From: Ariolimax columbianus
Lineage: Eukaryota; Mollusca; Gastropoda; Stylommatophora; Arionidae
Reading direction: 5' to 3'
DNA: 64,000 bases
Assembly (NCBI GenBank): GCA_036924085.1
Contig: JAVGWX010000003.1
Coordinates: 114,233,264 to 114,297,263, forward strand
Below are positions 1 to 60,359 of the stretch, one piece after another. Each line of letters opens with the position of its first letter. Position 1 is the stretch's first letter. The translations under genes were made by a program, and so were the position numbers. Under the pieces are notes generated by a model. It had not been told where the DNA came from. It ran no database searches and was given only the letters and a program-made list of their open reading frames with translations.

Positions 1-1871
1 GTATGTCACACTAGTATCTGGTTGTGGTAGTCTTGCACCTTCTTTTGCCAGTCTGTCTGCCTCCTCGTTGCCTTGGATGTTGCAGTGGGATGGAACCCAC
101 TGTACCACTACTCTTTTTGGTGCGGACTGCTGGCATAGTTGACAGAGTACTGCTCTTAAATCATTAAGTTCAGTATTTTTCTGGCTTTTTAGTGCTGTGA
201 CTACGGCCAGGGCATCTGTAAGCAGGACTATATGGCTTTCATTCCTTTTACCTGTCACCATTTCTACCACTGCCGCCCTCAGTACCTCTGCCTCCACTCT
301 GAAATTGCTTGTGTATTTTCCAGTAGCGAATGACAGTGTTATTTTCTGCCATTTGGTAAGTTCAGAAGTGCTCGTGCCCCTCCGCTCTGTGTTGTGTTTG
401 TTACAGAACCGTCGGTGTATGCATGGATCCAGTCCATGCTTGGGTAGTTTTTCGTTATGTACCTCAGGGTTATGTCTCTTCTTTCTTTTACAGTCTGGCT
501 GTTCTTGTTTCCAATACCTGGTATATTTTCTACCATCTCCGGAAATATATGCTGCCTCCAGATATGTTTGCGTACAGTAGGGATGGGCTTTGGTGTTGTT
601 AATGTGATCATAAAGTCATCGCTCATCTTTGCTTTGGCTATTTCTGCAAAGTTTCTCCGTTTTAGTTTCCCATTTCCAAATCTTTTTAGTCTCTGATGCA
701 TTGGATGGTCTGTCAGTCTTCTTAGTTCCTCTGATTGCTGCTGGGCTCTGCAGTCTCTTCTGTCGGTCATGGATTGCAGTTTTGTAATCTTTTCAAGTTC
801 TACAATTGGCGTTGACTTCATGCCTCCTGTTATAACTCTCATGGCTTGGTTTTGGAGTTTGCCAATTTTATCGAAGTTCGCCTTTGCTGCTGTTGTCCAT
901 GCCGCAATGCCATACTCGAGAACTGGTCTCACTCTTCCAGTGTACAGTTTCTTTAGTATACTTTTGTCTGCTCCCCAGCTTGTGCCAGCAAGTTTCCTCA
1001 TGATTGCCATTCTTTCTCTGGCTCTCATTCAGTTTCTCTCGATCTGACTTTTCCATGTCATGCGCCGATCAAATGTGACTCCCAGGTAGTTTGGGTTGTC
1101 GTTTGGCTGCAGGTATTTGCCGTTAAGACTTAATTTGGTGTTTTGGGGTTTGTTTGATAGCGAGAATATTGTACATGTCGTTTTTTTCCTCGTTTATTTT
1201 GACCAGCCATGAGTTCGCCCACTCTTCCAGCGATGTTAGGGCCTGCTGCATCCAATTTCTTGCTATGGTGAGATTCTTTTCAGAGGTGCACATAGCCAGA
1301 TCGTCTGCAAACATTGAGCTATGGACTCTTCTTGGTATATTCTCTGTTATGTTATTTATATACACCAGGAAGAGTGTGGATGACAGTACTCCCCCTTGGG
1401 GTACTCCCTGCTCAAGTGTCACCTTTTTGCTCATCTTCCCTTGTACTTGAACTCTGGCTGTTATGTTTTTGAGATAGTGACTGATCCATTTGTACATTTT
1501 CCCACAAACTGTACTTCTTCTTAGCTTGACTCTAAGTCCCTCTTTCCAGACTTTGTCAAATGCTTTTTCTAGGTCCACCAAAACCGCTACTGTGTGTTTT
1601 TGCTCCTGGTAGGCATCTTCTATTTCCTGGGCTATGAGGATGACCTGATCCTCAGTGGTTCTGTGCTGTCTAAAGCCTGCTTGCTGTGGAATTAGTATGT
1701 GTTTTTCTTCCAGATGCCACATCAGTCTGGCGTTTATCATACGTTCCATCAGTTTGCCTACACAGCTCAGTAGGCTGATAGGCCTGTATCCATTTGGATC
1801 TGTTTTATTGGATGACCTGATCCTCAGTGGATCTGTGCTGTCTAAAGCCTGCTTGCTGTGGGATTAGTATG
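1..1871 (-). mobile_element. family A non-LTR retrotransposon copy A1, broken and cut by window edge
   Basis: The minus strand carries the RT motifs (QAGFRQHRTTEDQ, VDLEKAFDKV, PQGGVLS, MFADDLA) and part of the RNase H, entering from the left edge. A frameshift between about 1030 and 1125 splits the frame, with other small changes. Near the 5' end a block at 1637-1700 (the HRTTEDQ region) recurs at 1808-1871, joined after the KTDPNGYRP region. So this is a rearranged pseudocopy. Confidence 0.88.
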
Positions 1872-3284
1872 AAACCCAGGTACAATTTGGGTGTATTGAA
1901 AAGTAGGATGAGACTAGCAGACATATGCAGAGTATCTGCCTGTCAGTCAAACTACTATATGAAAGGAACAACAGCAGTTTAACAATTACAGGTCCTCAAC
2001 CTTCCTCTCGTGCATCCCTTACCCAACCCACGGATGTCTTCTTCATCTCCCCCCACCCTCATTTCAACTTATCCATGCTTGTTTCAAATTCAGAATTGTA
2101 TTAACGACTTTCATAATTATCCCAGGCAGAGCTGTCCATTGTGCCTCACGCTAAGCGCCATTTTGACCCACTTATAATAACATCATGTGATTCAATAGGT
2201 CAAACAATCTCTCATTCAAAAGTTGAAAATATGGCAGAGTCACATTTGAGAAATAATTTGATAGATATATTCAAGGTCAAACAAGAATATGTTATTATAG
2301 AAATGGTTGTGCCACAGTAGTACCCAGAATGGCTCTGAGGGGGACGGAAACAAGAATAAAACCCCTGCCAAACTCAAAGCCTGTTGTTTGTTAGTAGCAA
2401 CATCAGTGCACTTTAAAATATCTAGAGTAGAAGACTCTCCAATTCATGGAACTGCACATCCTGTAATTCACACGGGTTAAAAGTCTGCACAATGTAGAGA
2501 GCATTGAGTGATTTTAATTTTTTGTCATTCGTCATGTTTCCTAAGACGGAGTTTGGTGTAATTTTTGTATTTTTTTTCACCTTACGACTCAGTGCATTCG
2601 ACTTCAGCACACATTTCATTAATGGGATTATTTTTCATAGAGGCACTACCTTGCGGAAACCAAACAAATACATGTTTGGTTTGTGAGTTATGTCATTACC
2701 CATTTCTCTACCCAACCCCCACCTCCTCCCTGAGTTTGAAAAAAAACAAACAAACAATAAACTAGAAACAAAACCCCATTTTTCCTGAGAATCAGAAGAA
2801 GGGATATCAAGTACTAAATATAAATATTTACAAAACAAACAGAATATCATAACAAAAAGGAGACAATGAATAAATGTGGGTTACTGAAGAAAGAATTACA
2901 TTAAAATCAATTTAACAAATTTCTGTATCACAAAATAATAAAGATTGCATGAAAATTTACTGAGAACTAAGTTCACAGCAATCTCTCTTTCTCTCTATAT
3001 CTCTCTCTTTCACTTCAGTCAGAACACAGGGCTAGCATTAGTTGTGCTCCCTCTGGAAGTCTGAACCAAAGCATTTTGGATGCTTCTACGGTGGTAGAGT
3101 CTGAGGTTGCTAAACGCTATGCTGATGTCCCATTAGTATATATACACCTATATACATGGAGATGCAGTTCTGCTGTTGTTTATTCAGTTCATAATAGTCA
3201 TCTTAACATATATATAAACATAGTATGCACAAAATGTAAACATTATGATACTAACATTTAATGGAAATGAAGATAATCATGCAT
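1872..3284. other. intronic or 3'-flanking DNA without recognised genes
   Basis: Apart from the SINE-A scrap at 2556-2660 and a short CT-rich run at about 2982-3012, I see no gene, RNA or repeat. It was searched for the missing C-terminal ZAK exons without success. Confidence 0.5.
2556..2660 (-). repeat. probable SINE-A 3' fragment
   Basis: On the minus strand, atgtgtgctgaagtcgaatg followed by cactgag resembles the 3' core of SINE-A, with a run of A and T beside it. There is no tRNA-like head, so this is a truncated or decayed copy. Confidence 0.45.
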
Positions 3285-3350
3285 TTTAATAACTTAACAC
3301 CTTTATACTGGTTTAGAAGACTCTAGAGAGTCTGTATACAACCAGTTTCT
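3285..3350 (-). repeat. 3' tail of CR1-like family
   Basis: The stretch from cttaacac to acaaccagttt is the reverse complement of the conserved tail 'aactggttgtatacagactc ... ccagtataaag ... gttaag' seen at 42506-42600 and 60590-60655. Confidence 0.7.
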
Positions 3351-3360
3351 TGGAGATTGG

Positions 3361-3460
3361 TTTAAACGATGTGCAAGTCCATCTTAATAGACTCAAACAC
3401 TAGATCCGCAGCCAGTTAGGCGCCACCTATAGCTGCTCTTAACAAACAACCTGGGGAAAG
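3361..3460 (-). repeat. short dispersed repeat E, copy 1
   Basis: Its reverse complement matches 51262-51360: 'gtttgttaagagca', '-gtgcctaac', 'tagtgtttgagtctatta' and 'agatggact-gcacatc' occur in the same order. The class is unknown. Confidence 0.6.
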
Positions 3461-3954
3461 GTACAAATAACTTTGGTAGATTTTTTAACTTGAATTTTGT
3501 CCATTAGTGGCCATTAAATCTACTCTTTTCAATTTCCAACTGCCAAGGAATTTTTCAATGTGCTCCACACTGAATATGGGAATCCGATCTCACTGCCCAG
3601 AGATCAGAGGAATTTTTACCAGAAGACCCATGGAAAAAACAATAAGACACTCAATAGAACTGTGCTAAAACATTTGAAATTCAGCAGACACAACAATTTT
3701 GAGAAAATAAAAGTTAGTCCAACATTTTCATGGTTCTGCATCCCAAAATCGGTACAAATTTTCTACTTTTGGCAATGAACCACAGTGTATTTAAATTTAC
3801 TGTTCAATGCAGCTATCATACACAGTTTGTTCTGTTTCCACTAAAATGGTTTTAAAGAGTAGTAATTTTTTTATAAGTAGTCCCATAGCAGTAACTGCCA
3901 TTAGGGATAAAGTGTTCAAGACTTTAATGTACATTCTCAGCTTGCTTTTATATG

Positions 3955-5185
3955 TTGAGAGGGCTGGTTCCCATTCTCATTGTCATGTCTCATCTTCTCT
4001 GACTCAAGTAGCCATTTACACAGATGTTGTGACGTGACTGCCATGTAACTGGGAGATGGCCCCATCATGTCTTGTTTTCTCTAACTCTAGTACCAATTTA
4101 TAGAGATGTGTGTGGGTGTGACTGCCACGTAACTGGGAGATGGCTATGTCTCATCTTCTCTGACTCAAGTAGCCATTTACACAGATGTGGTGACGTGACT
4201 GCCATGTAACTGGGAGATGGCTATGTCTCATCTTCTCTGACTCAAGTAGCCATTTACACAGATGTGGTGACGTGACTGCCATGTAACTGGGAGATGGCTA
4301 TGTCTCATCTTCTCTGACTCAAGTAGCCATTTACACAGATGTTGTGACGTGACTGCCATGTAACTGGCAGATGGCTATGTCTCATCTTTTCTAACTCAAG
4401 TAGCCATTTACACAGATGTTGTGTTGTGGTGTTTCATCTTCTCTGACTCAAGTAGCCATTTACACAGATGTTGTGGAGTGGTGTCTCATCTTCTCTAACT
4501 CAAGTAGCCATTTACACAGATGTTGTGACGTGACTACCATGTAACTGGCAGATGGCTATGTCTCATCTTCTCTAACTCAAGTAGCCATTTACACAGATGT
4601 TGTGACATGACTGCCATGTAACTGGGAGATGTCCCCATCATGTCTTGTTTTCTCTAACTCTAGTACCAATTTATAGAGATGTGTGTGGGTGTGACTGCCA
4701 CGTAACTGGGAGATGGCTATGTCTCATCTTTTCTAACTCATGTAGCCATTTACATAGACGTGTGGTGTGGTGTCTCATCTTCTCTAACTCATGTAACCAT
4801 TTACATAGACGTGTGGTGAAGTGTCTCATCTTCTTTAATTCATGTAACCATTTACATAGATGTGTGGTGAAGTGTCTCATCTTCTTTAATTCATGTAGCC
4901 ATTTACATAGATGTGTGGTGAAGTGTCTCATCTTCTTTAATTCATGTAGCCATTTACATAGATGGGTGGTGTAGTGTCTCATCTTCTTTAATTCATGTAA
5001 CCATTTACACAGATGTGTGGTGTAGTGTCTCATCTTCTTTAATTCATGTAGCCATTTACATAGATGTGTGGTGTAGTGTCTCATCTTCTCTAATTCATGT
5101 AACCATTTACACAGATGTGTGGTGTGGCATCTCATCTTCTCTACCTCAAGTAGCCATTCTACACAGATGTGTGTAGATAAACACT
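3955..5185. repeat. minisatellite, 76-bp then 51-bp units
   Basis: Units begin 'gtctcatcttct' and contain 'gtagccatttac-agatgt'. The left part has longer units that add 'gacgtgactgccatgtaact'. From about 4770 the unit is a regular 51 bp. Because 51 is a multiple of three, an open frame with a 17-residue period arises by chance on the minus strand; it is not a gene. Confidence 0.9.
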
Positions 5186-5279
5186 TTAAACTTGCTACCA
5201 ATTAAACTCTATAAAAAGAGTGGTACTTTGCTTTCAAACAGCTCATTAAAGATCTTGTTAACACTCCATTGTGGCCTAT

Positions 5280-5490
5280 TGGGAATATGTCGTTAGGCCC
5301 ATTTTTTTCTAGACCTATGGCACACTAGGGGTGATGTGGCTAACATCCCACCAGCCGCCATTACTTTCCCATATTATTCTAGTATCCAATTTTTTAGACT
5401 GAGTTGACCCCAGGAGCACCAACTGGGAACCGAACCCTAATCACTTGGCTGGGAAGCCAGTACACCAACCACTGTGCTACCTCGACTTTG
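5280..5490 (-). repeat. candidate tRNA-derived SINE (single copy seen)
   Basis: The reverse complement of 5385-5490 has a tRNA-like head: an A-box-like 'tagcacagtggttggtgta' and a B-box-like 'gggttcggttccc'. The rest to about 5280 has no clear tail. Confidence 0.45.
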
Positions 5491-5818
5491 CTCATTGGCA
5501 ATACAAAATACCTGAGTGGTACTTTACTTTCAAACAGTACAGTTTATTGACAATACTTAATACCTGAGTGGTACTTGGAATATAAGCTTTCAATATTTCA
5601 TAAATAGCAGCTAAAGAGGCGTCCGCGTGGGACTAGTAACCTCAAAACTACATAAATCACCATAAATTACTGCCAGAGTGCCCATGAGTATTTTTCAACA
5701 GACTTCCTGTAAGAAAGCCAGCTGCACAGATCTCCCTAGGTTTCATATGGAGTGAAAATTAAAGCAGAAGATGGTACTTTATAAAAAGAAAATATGTGTA
5801 AAAAGTGTCCATTCTTAC

Positions 5819-54630
<48,812 letters not shown>

Positions 54631-54635
54631 GCATA

Positions 54636-54667
54636 ACTTAGCTTAACGTTTTTAAACTGGCTTAGAA
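54636..54667 (-). repeat. CR1-like tail, left part (split by copy A8)
   Basis: 'cttaacgtttttaaactgg-cttagaa' is the inverted tail of the CR1/Rex-like family. The rest is at 55643-55700. Confidence 0.8.
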
Positions 54668-55642
54668 ACAGCAAAGAGGAAGTTACTATCAGTCCTGAAC
54701 CAAAGCTGGAAAAGGGGAAATGTACCGCAGGCATGGAAAGACGCTGTACTTATACCAGTACCAAAGAAAGAAAAAGATAAAACAGATCCAAATGGATACA
54801 GGCCTATCAGTCTACTGAGCTGTGCAGGAAAACTGATGGAGCGTATGATAAACACCAGACTGTTGTGGCATCTGGAAGAAAAACACATACTAATTCCACA
54901 GCAATAACACTGTCAGTGGCAACTGGAAAATACTCAAGCAATTTCAGAGCGGAGGCAGAGGCACCGAGGCCTGCAGTAGAAGAAATGGTGACAGGCAAAA
55001 GAAATGAAAGTCATATAGTCCTGTTTATAGATGCCCTGGCCGTAGTCACAGCACTACAAAGTCAGAAAAATACCGAACTTAAGGATTTAAGAGCAGTACT
55101 CTGTCAACTATGCCAGCAGTCCGCACCAAAAAGAGTAGTGGTACAGTGGGTTCCATCCCACTGTAACATTCAAGGCAACGATGAGGCAGACAGACTGGCA
55201 AAAGAAGGTGCAAGACTACCACAACCAGATACTAGTGTGACGTACGAAGAGTCCAAAAGGCTTATTAGAGCCAGATACATGACCAAATGGGAAACAGAAC
55301 ATACTGGCTACACACAAAAATTATGCCTATTACCAATTGAACAGAAGAGAGCAGGTCGTGGTCTTCAGACTTCGCACAGGCCACAATAGACTGAGGTACC
55401 ACCTATTCAATAAATTGAAGATAGGTGGCACTGACGAATGCACGTGTGGTACCGGAAAAATGACTGCTGAACATTTGCTGCAAAACTGCCCGACATACGA
55501 GGATCAGAGAAAGCACATGTGGCCATCACCAGTGGCAACACTAGACAAGCTCTATTGCAGTGTCGACAGCCTCAGGATGACCGCTACTTTTTTCGAAAAA
55601 ATACAGGTTGACGTCTGACAGCGTACGAAGAAGAAGAAGAAG
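54668..55642 (+). mobile_element. family A copy A8, nested, with 14-bp TSD and 1.5-kb internal deletion
   Basis: Flanked by 'aaactggcttagaa' (54654-54667) and 'aaactggtttagaa' (55643-55656). Begins in the RT N-terminus (AKRKLLSVLNQSW region). At about 54905 it jumps from the LIPQQ codons to the RNase H ITLSVATGKYSSNF codons, removing about 1.5 kb with the catalytic RT. Then RNase H to the (GAA)n tail, with a frameshift at YTQK/LCLL. Confidence 0.95.
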
Positions 55643-55700
55643 AAACTGGTTTAGAAGACTCATCAGAGTCTGTAGACAACCAGTTACATTTGTATTACCC
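55643..55700 (-). repeat. CR1-like tail, right part
   Basis: 'actggtttagaagactcatc' followed by agagtctgtagacaaccagt completes the tail started at 54636. Confidence 0.8.
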
Positions 55701-55739
55701 TGCTCTTTCTTCTTTCTTAGCGTTCAGGATCTTCTGGTC

Positions 55740-56000
55740 ATGCTATATCTGCAGGCCAGTCGCCATGATGAAGTCTGTAGTCTTCACCAGGCCAGAGCGG
55801 CTGCCTCACAGCTTTTGTCTCAGCTCTTCACCCTCTGGCCAGGTCTGGCATCTCATTTCTTATAGATTGGGCATTCCTGTAGAATATGCTCAGGGTTCTG
55901 GCATCCTGTTCCACATGGGCACTCATCAGTGTGTGAGATCTTCAGTCGGTAAAGATGTTCTAGTAGTCTGCAGTGTCCAGTTCTCAGGCGAGGGACCCAT
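55740..56000 (-). mobile_element. fragment of another RT-RNase H family, zinc-knuckle end
   Basis: The minus strand reads RTGHCRLLEHLYRLKISHTD, then ECPCGTGCQNPEHILQECPI. The Cys/His pattern matches family A (CPCGTG-TAEHLLQNCP), but the sequence is distant. Confidence 0.85.
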
Positions 56001-56015
56001 CTCGCACACACTTTC

Positions 56016-56383
56016 CTATGTCAGCATGCCAGGGCCCCATCTCACAAACACTTTCCTGTACCCAAGCAGAGCATGAATAATGTGATTGAATCGCTCAATC
56101 GAAATCATAAACATTGATGCGATATCTTTCTGCTTGACACGGCGACTGACACGAACCAGTTCGCCCACGTGAGATTGGTGCTGTGCATTCACAGCTGTGA
56201 TAGGTTGTCTGTTGCGAGCCTTGTCATATGATACAGGTTTGTCGTGGCTGGATTGTCGTCTTTTACAGTCCGTGCCCACCTCCTGACAGTGCTGACATCC
56301 ACATAGGCGTCGCCATATACCGCAGTCATTCTTCGATGCATGTCGATAAGCGCACAATCTTCCGGCGTCATAAATTCAATCAC
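56016..56383 (-). pseudogene. mariner-like transposase N-terminal fragment
   Basis: Minus strand: MIEFMTPEDCALIDMHRRMT then YVDVSTVRRWARTVKDDNPA, and in another frame HVGELVRVSRRVKQKDIASM, FMISIERFNHIIHALLGYRK. This is the paired helix-turn-helix DNA-binding region of mariner/Tc1 transposases. At least one frameshift; no catalytic D,D-D part follows. Confidence 0.82.
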
Positions 56384-56399
56384 AGCATGTTACTATGTA

Positions 56400-56805
56400 G
56401 GTCGCCATTTTTCGGTCGGCTGTCACGTTTCAGGTGCATGCGACTACATGCCCCTATAGTCACTTCATTAGAAATTATTTTCGAATAAGTGTCACGTGGC
56501 TAAGAGCACTATTGTCATAGCTATGACGCTGTAGTTAAACTTTTCTAATCGCCCTCGTATCTATGACCCTGCACTTTTGATCTATGTTTCTGTCCAAATC
56601 ACTCTTTGAATCCTGCGATAGCACCACATCTAAAAAACGTATAATATTGATGTTACTTGTAACTTTATGTTAAAAGTTGTTGTTTCTTATGAAATGGTTT
56701 TTTTGTTTTTTGTTGTTTCTTTTCCTCTCTGCTGTAATCCTAGTACTGATTTGATTTCTCTATGCTGATATTTATTACAGAGGACACATGGAGCAGGAAA
56801 TTTGC
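56400..56805. other. intergenic or upstream DNA, nothing recognised
   Basis: No recognised feature between the mariner fragment and a SINE-A copy. Confidence 0.4.
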
Positions 56806-56810
56806 TCATA

Positions 56811-57087
56811 AGGGAATTTTTTTATTATTATTATTTATTTTTGTTGCGTTCGCCTTATTTCTCTAATCCCCAAGGTGGTGTGCGTTACACTGCGGTTTTT
56901 ATTTTGCTCCTGTCGGCCCAGTGCATCCGACTTCAGCATGCATTTTATGTAAGGGTCTGCTTCATGCTGCATTTTCTAAGGGTTTGCTTCCCCGGGGTAA
57001 CGTTCGGTGCTGTGATGGGGATCGAACCCAGCACCTTTTGGTTGTGAACCGTGTCACATTTACCACTAGCCCACGCCGTCCCCCCTC
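56811..57087 (-). mobile_element. SINE-A copy
   Basis: The head at right reads inverted 'gggttcgatccccatcacag' (B box) and 'cgtgggctagtggtaaatg' (A box, one change). The A/T-rich tail is at the left. No clear TSD. Confidence 0.92.
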
Positions 57088-57184
57088 GAAGAGAATATAG
57101 ACATTGCCTACATACAAGAGATCCCCCAAAACACAGATTCTCTGTAAGAGGATATTTTTCGTCGTGAAAAAAACGTTATGCCGT

Positions 57185-57428
57185 CATTTGAAGCGAGGCT
57201 GTGATATCTGTGCCTCTCGATCCATCCGATTTTAGCTTCTTTTTTTTTGAGTAATAGGTTTGCCTTCTCACTGCGATCCCTATTCTTTTAACCAGACTAC
57301 ATTTTTGAAGCCTGTTTCCAGGACCACCGCTTTAAGACGGATTAGAGTCTTTGTCAGCTGTAGTTCGCTCACCAAATGCAAGTAGCCAGCTATGAGTCGC
57401 TGACTGCTACCAGCCCATTCACTGCTGC
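57185..57428 (-). mobile_element. SINE-B copy, diverged
   Basis: On plus, 'gtgatatctgtgcctctcga', 'ggtttgccttctcactgcga' and 'agccagctatgagtcgctga' are in inverted SINE-B order. Confidence 0.8.
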
Positions 57429-57438
57429 CTCTTCGTCC

Positions 57439-57585
57439 CCAGAGAGGGACACATCTATGTTAATCAGAAACTCTCTACCACACAGAGAGGGACACAGCTA
57501 TGTTAATCAGAAACTTTCTACCACACAGAGAGGGACACAGCTATGTTAATCAGAAACTCTCTACCACACAGAGAGGTAACACATC
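57439..57585. repeat. 43-bp tandem repeat, about 3.5 units
   Basis: The unit contains 'agagagggacacagctatgt' and 'taatcagaaactctctacc'. Period measured 57441, 57484, 57527. Confidence 0.93.
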
Positions 57586-57589
57586 CGAC

Positions 57590-58095
57590 CAACAAATAAA
57601 TAGGTAATGACTGAGTGACTGCACTAGGACAAAAAGGAATCGATACATAGGTTACCACAGTACCGCAGCAAATTCGATCTATTTATTTCTACAAATCCAC
57701 AAACAGCTCAACGGTGCTGGTGTCTCTGGAGACGAGCATACCATACGGGTTGTCAATTTATATTGCCTCTCCAATAAGGCTCTTTCCCTGACAACAATGA
57801 AGATACAACACACAATATGCGTAGTTGTTGGAGACGAATTCCAAATCAGAAAGATGGGGTAATGCGAAGACAGGCACACACTGCACAGAGATAGAAGACT
57901 GGGAGATTGACAGTCATTTACAGATGATTTACACATCTTACAAGATTTTACTCAAGAAGATGGCATTCTACCTAAGCACCCGACCTCGTCGTCTCAATAA
58001 TAGACATCAGTCACCACATAGACATAATTGGTTTTGATTAAATAACTGGCAGATAGGGACTGCAAGTCAATTAAGCTGCTGATCAACATTTAAAA
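57590..58095. other. no recognised gene
   Basis: No clear feature. Short frames here have no recognisable homology. Confidence 0.4.
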
Positions 58096-58099
58096 AAAA

Positions 58100-58560
58100 C
58101 AACTCATGAACATAAGCCACTGCTCGGCTGAAATAACAAAAGATCAAACTTTTGGAAAATTTTAGCAACACTGTCAGACATATAATGAAGCCATGTTAGC
58201 ACCCATGATAAAAGAATTTGAGAAATAGTGGATCATTATAACAAAACATGTTTGAGAGCTGCGTTAGAATCAAAACACATACGGGCAAGAAGAGACTGTA
58301 AACATTATTGGGAACAAGAGCTCCATTAATTAGAAGAACAGCTGATAGAAGCCAGAGAGAGCCCAGAAACGTATATAATGATGGCTGTAAACATCTCTTA
58401 CAAAGCTATCACAGCAAAGTATAAACATCTCAGCAAGGAAATACTGAATAAAAGCAACAGAAGCCCTAAACCTAGATAAAGACGGCAGAACATTATGGAG
58501 GTTAGACGAATCCCTAAACCACGACGTTTGCAGAAACAATGAAATGGCAGGTTATCTGGC
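58100..58560 (+). mobile_element. decayed linker region of a family A-like element
   Basis: Plus-strand pieces such as ESKHIRARRDCKHYWEQELH and ALNLDKDGRTLWRLDESLNH (across a frame change) resemble the endonuclease-RT linker, seen in A9 as SLNLDKEGNKLWKLVRAMND. Stops are frequent. Confidence 0.65.
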
Positions 58561-58763
58561 CAGAGGAGCACATGAAACCCAATCTGGCCGTGAAAGAGCT
58601 TGGGCTGCTGTCCATTTTTAAAGAAAGTACAATGGAAAAGATGGAGCATGCTTGTAAGACAGTTACTGCCAATAAAATACTCGTCAAGATCATGGACTGC
58701 AACCGGAAGCATGACATTGTATCACAGATGTGAAAAGTAGCGCTGATGTCCCCATCCACAGCG

Positions 58764-58897
58764 TGGGTGTGTGTGTGTGTGCGTACGTGCGTGTGTGTGG
58801 GTGTGAGTGTTCGGTGTGGGTGTGTGTGCGTGCGTGTGTGTGTGGGTGTGTATGTGGGTGGGTGTGGGTGCGTGTGTGTGTGTGTGTGTGTGAGTGA
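58764..58897. repeat. (GT)n-rich microsatellite
   Basis: Compound (gt)n with gtgggt and gcgt interruptions. Confidence 0.95.
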
Positions 58898-59149
58898 GTG
58901 GAAACTCAGCTATCGATTACTTTATGTATGTTATTTGAACTCAGTATATCTATTTTCTTTAAACGTACCTATTGATGTACGAGTTTGAAAAATTGGTTGA
59001 GCTTGCATGTGTCACATTAATCAATTGATATCAGCTCTCATGTGCAACTGAAATGAGCAAGTACACAGCTGTTTTGGGTTTAGTAAGTAGTTCGATTTTT
59101 GTGTGTGGGTGGGACGGTATCGCAATACACTTTCTTTCATACTTGTGGC

Positions 59150-59302
59150 GTGAATGCTGTTGCTGCTGTAGCTACTACTGCCACTACACTTACTAATGCT
59201 ACTGCTGCTGCTGCTGCTACTCCTGGTACTACTGGTTCTGCTACTACTACTGATGCTGCTACTACTACTACCACTACTACTACTGTTGCTACTGCTACTA
59301 AT
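59150..59302. repeat. (CTA)n/(CTG)n trinucleotide repeat
   Basis: Imperfect trinucleotides. Polyserine- or polythreonine-like open frames on either strand are artefacts of this. Confidence 0.93.
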
Positions 59303-59479
59303 ATGAAGAAAAAAAATGAAAAAAATGTTAAAGTTGAGTTTAATCAACATTTTAAAATGGGTATGGTCAGATACCGTACAGACACGAAAACACAAACAAA
59401 ACCTACGCTTCGACCAATAGGCATTCATCAGGGACAACAATACTGAACTAACAAATCAACATATAAGGAACAAATGTAG

Positions 59480-59578
59480 TAGTTACAGTTCGCTACTAGA
59501 CCCTGAAAATGGATCCCCGCGTGGGGATGTAGTAGGGACTTGGTAGCTCTGATACTCTGGCCTGACGCTAGCAGTCAG
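59480..59578 (-). repeat. SINE-B fragment
   Basis: 'cgctactagaccctgaaaa', 'gacttggtagctctgatact' and 'tgacgctagcagtcaga' match parts of inverted SINE-B, abutting the trinucleotide array. Confidence 0.55.
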
Positions 59579-59762
59579 ATACTACTACTACCGCTACTAC
59601 TACTACTAATGCTACTACTCCTACTGTAACTAGTACTACTAGTACTGCCGCTACTACTATTACTGCTGCTGTTAATACTACTGCTACTACTACAACTGCT
59701 ACTTCTACTATTACTGCTGTTGTTACTACTACTGCTACTACTATCACTACTACTACTACTAT

Positions 59763-59817
<55 letters not shown>

Positions 59818-59925
59818 GTTACTGTTACTACTACTGCTAGTACTACTACTACCGTTGCTACTACTACTACTTTTACTACTATTATTACTACTACTGTCGA
59901 TACTACTACTACTACCACTTGTAAT
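59579..59925. repeat. (ACT)n trinucleotide array, about 350 bp
   Basis: Runs of act with gct, gtt and att changes; the purest run is at about 59750-59815. Long apparent ORFs (poly-Leu, poly-Val, poly-Ser) here are not genes. Confidence 0.95.
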
Positions 59926-59929
59926 AATG

Positions 59930-60355
59930 GCTCCTGCAAGCGACCACCGCAAACCACCGATTCATGTTTTGGGTTGTCTTTAGAAATCTTCTCTTAGCCA
60001 GATTCATTTACTATTCTCCAGAGTTTGTGGTACATGTGTCTAGCTTTCTCATAATGTTCAATGAATAGATTTCCAGCCTTCTTACCTGTAAGCCTATGAT
60101 ATTATTTTTTTTTAATCGTGTGACTTATCTGCCAAAATTTTCTTCGGCTAACATTCTTGTCGTCTTGCTTCTATTTTCTGTCATTTAAAAATAATTAAGT
60201 ATTTTCATTTATCCTTACAAAATTATTAGTACAGGTAAATCACTAGAGCTAGAATGCTGTTGTTTATAAAGCAACTCGAACTATGTTCTTCACTCATTGA
60301 AATGTTTTTGGTAAAGGGGATTGTAGCGGCTTTTCCCCATGGCTTATTTAAGGGG
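59930..60355. other. no recognised feature
   Basis: AT-rich between the (ACT)n array and a CR1-like fragment. Confidence 0.4.
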
Positions 60356-60359
60356 GTAA

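Noticed and set aside
4671..5201. Minus-strand open frame with a 17-residue repeat (LCKWLHEL)
   Set aside because: The 51-bp satellite period is a multiple of three, so frames stay open by arithmetic. No start context or homology; intronic or flanking.
59568..59983. Long poly-Val, poly-Ser and poly-Leu frames
   Set aside because: Translations of the (ACT)n trinucleotide array.
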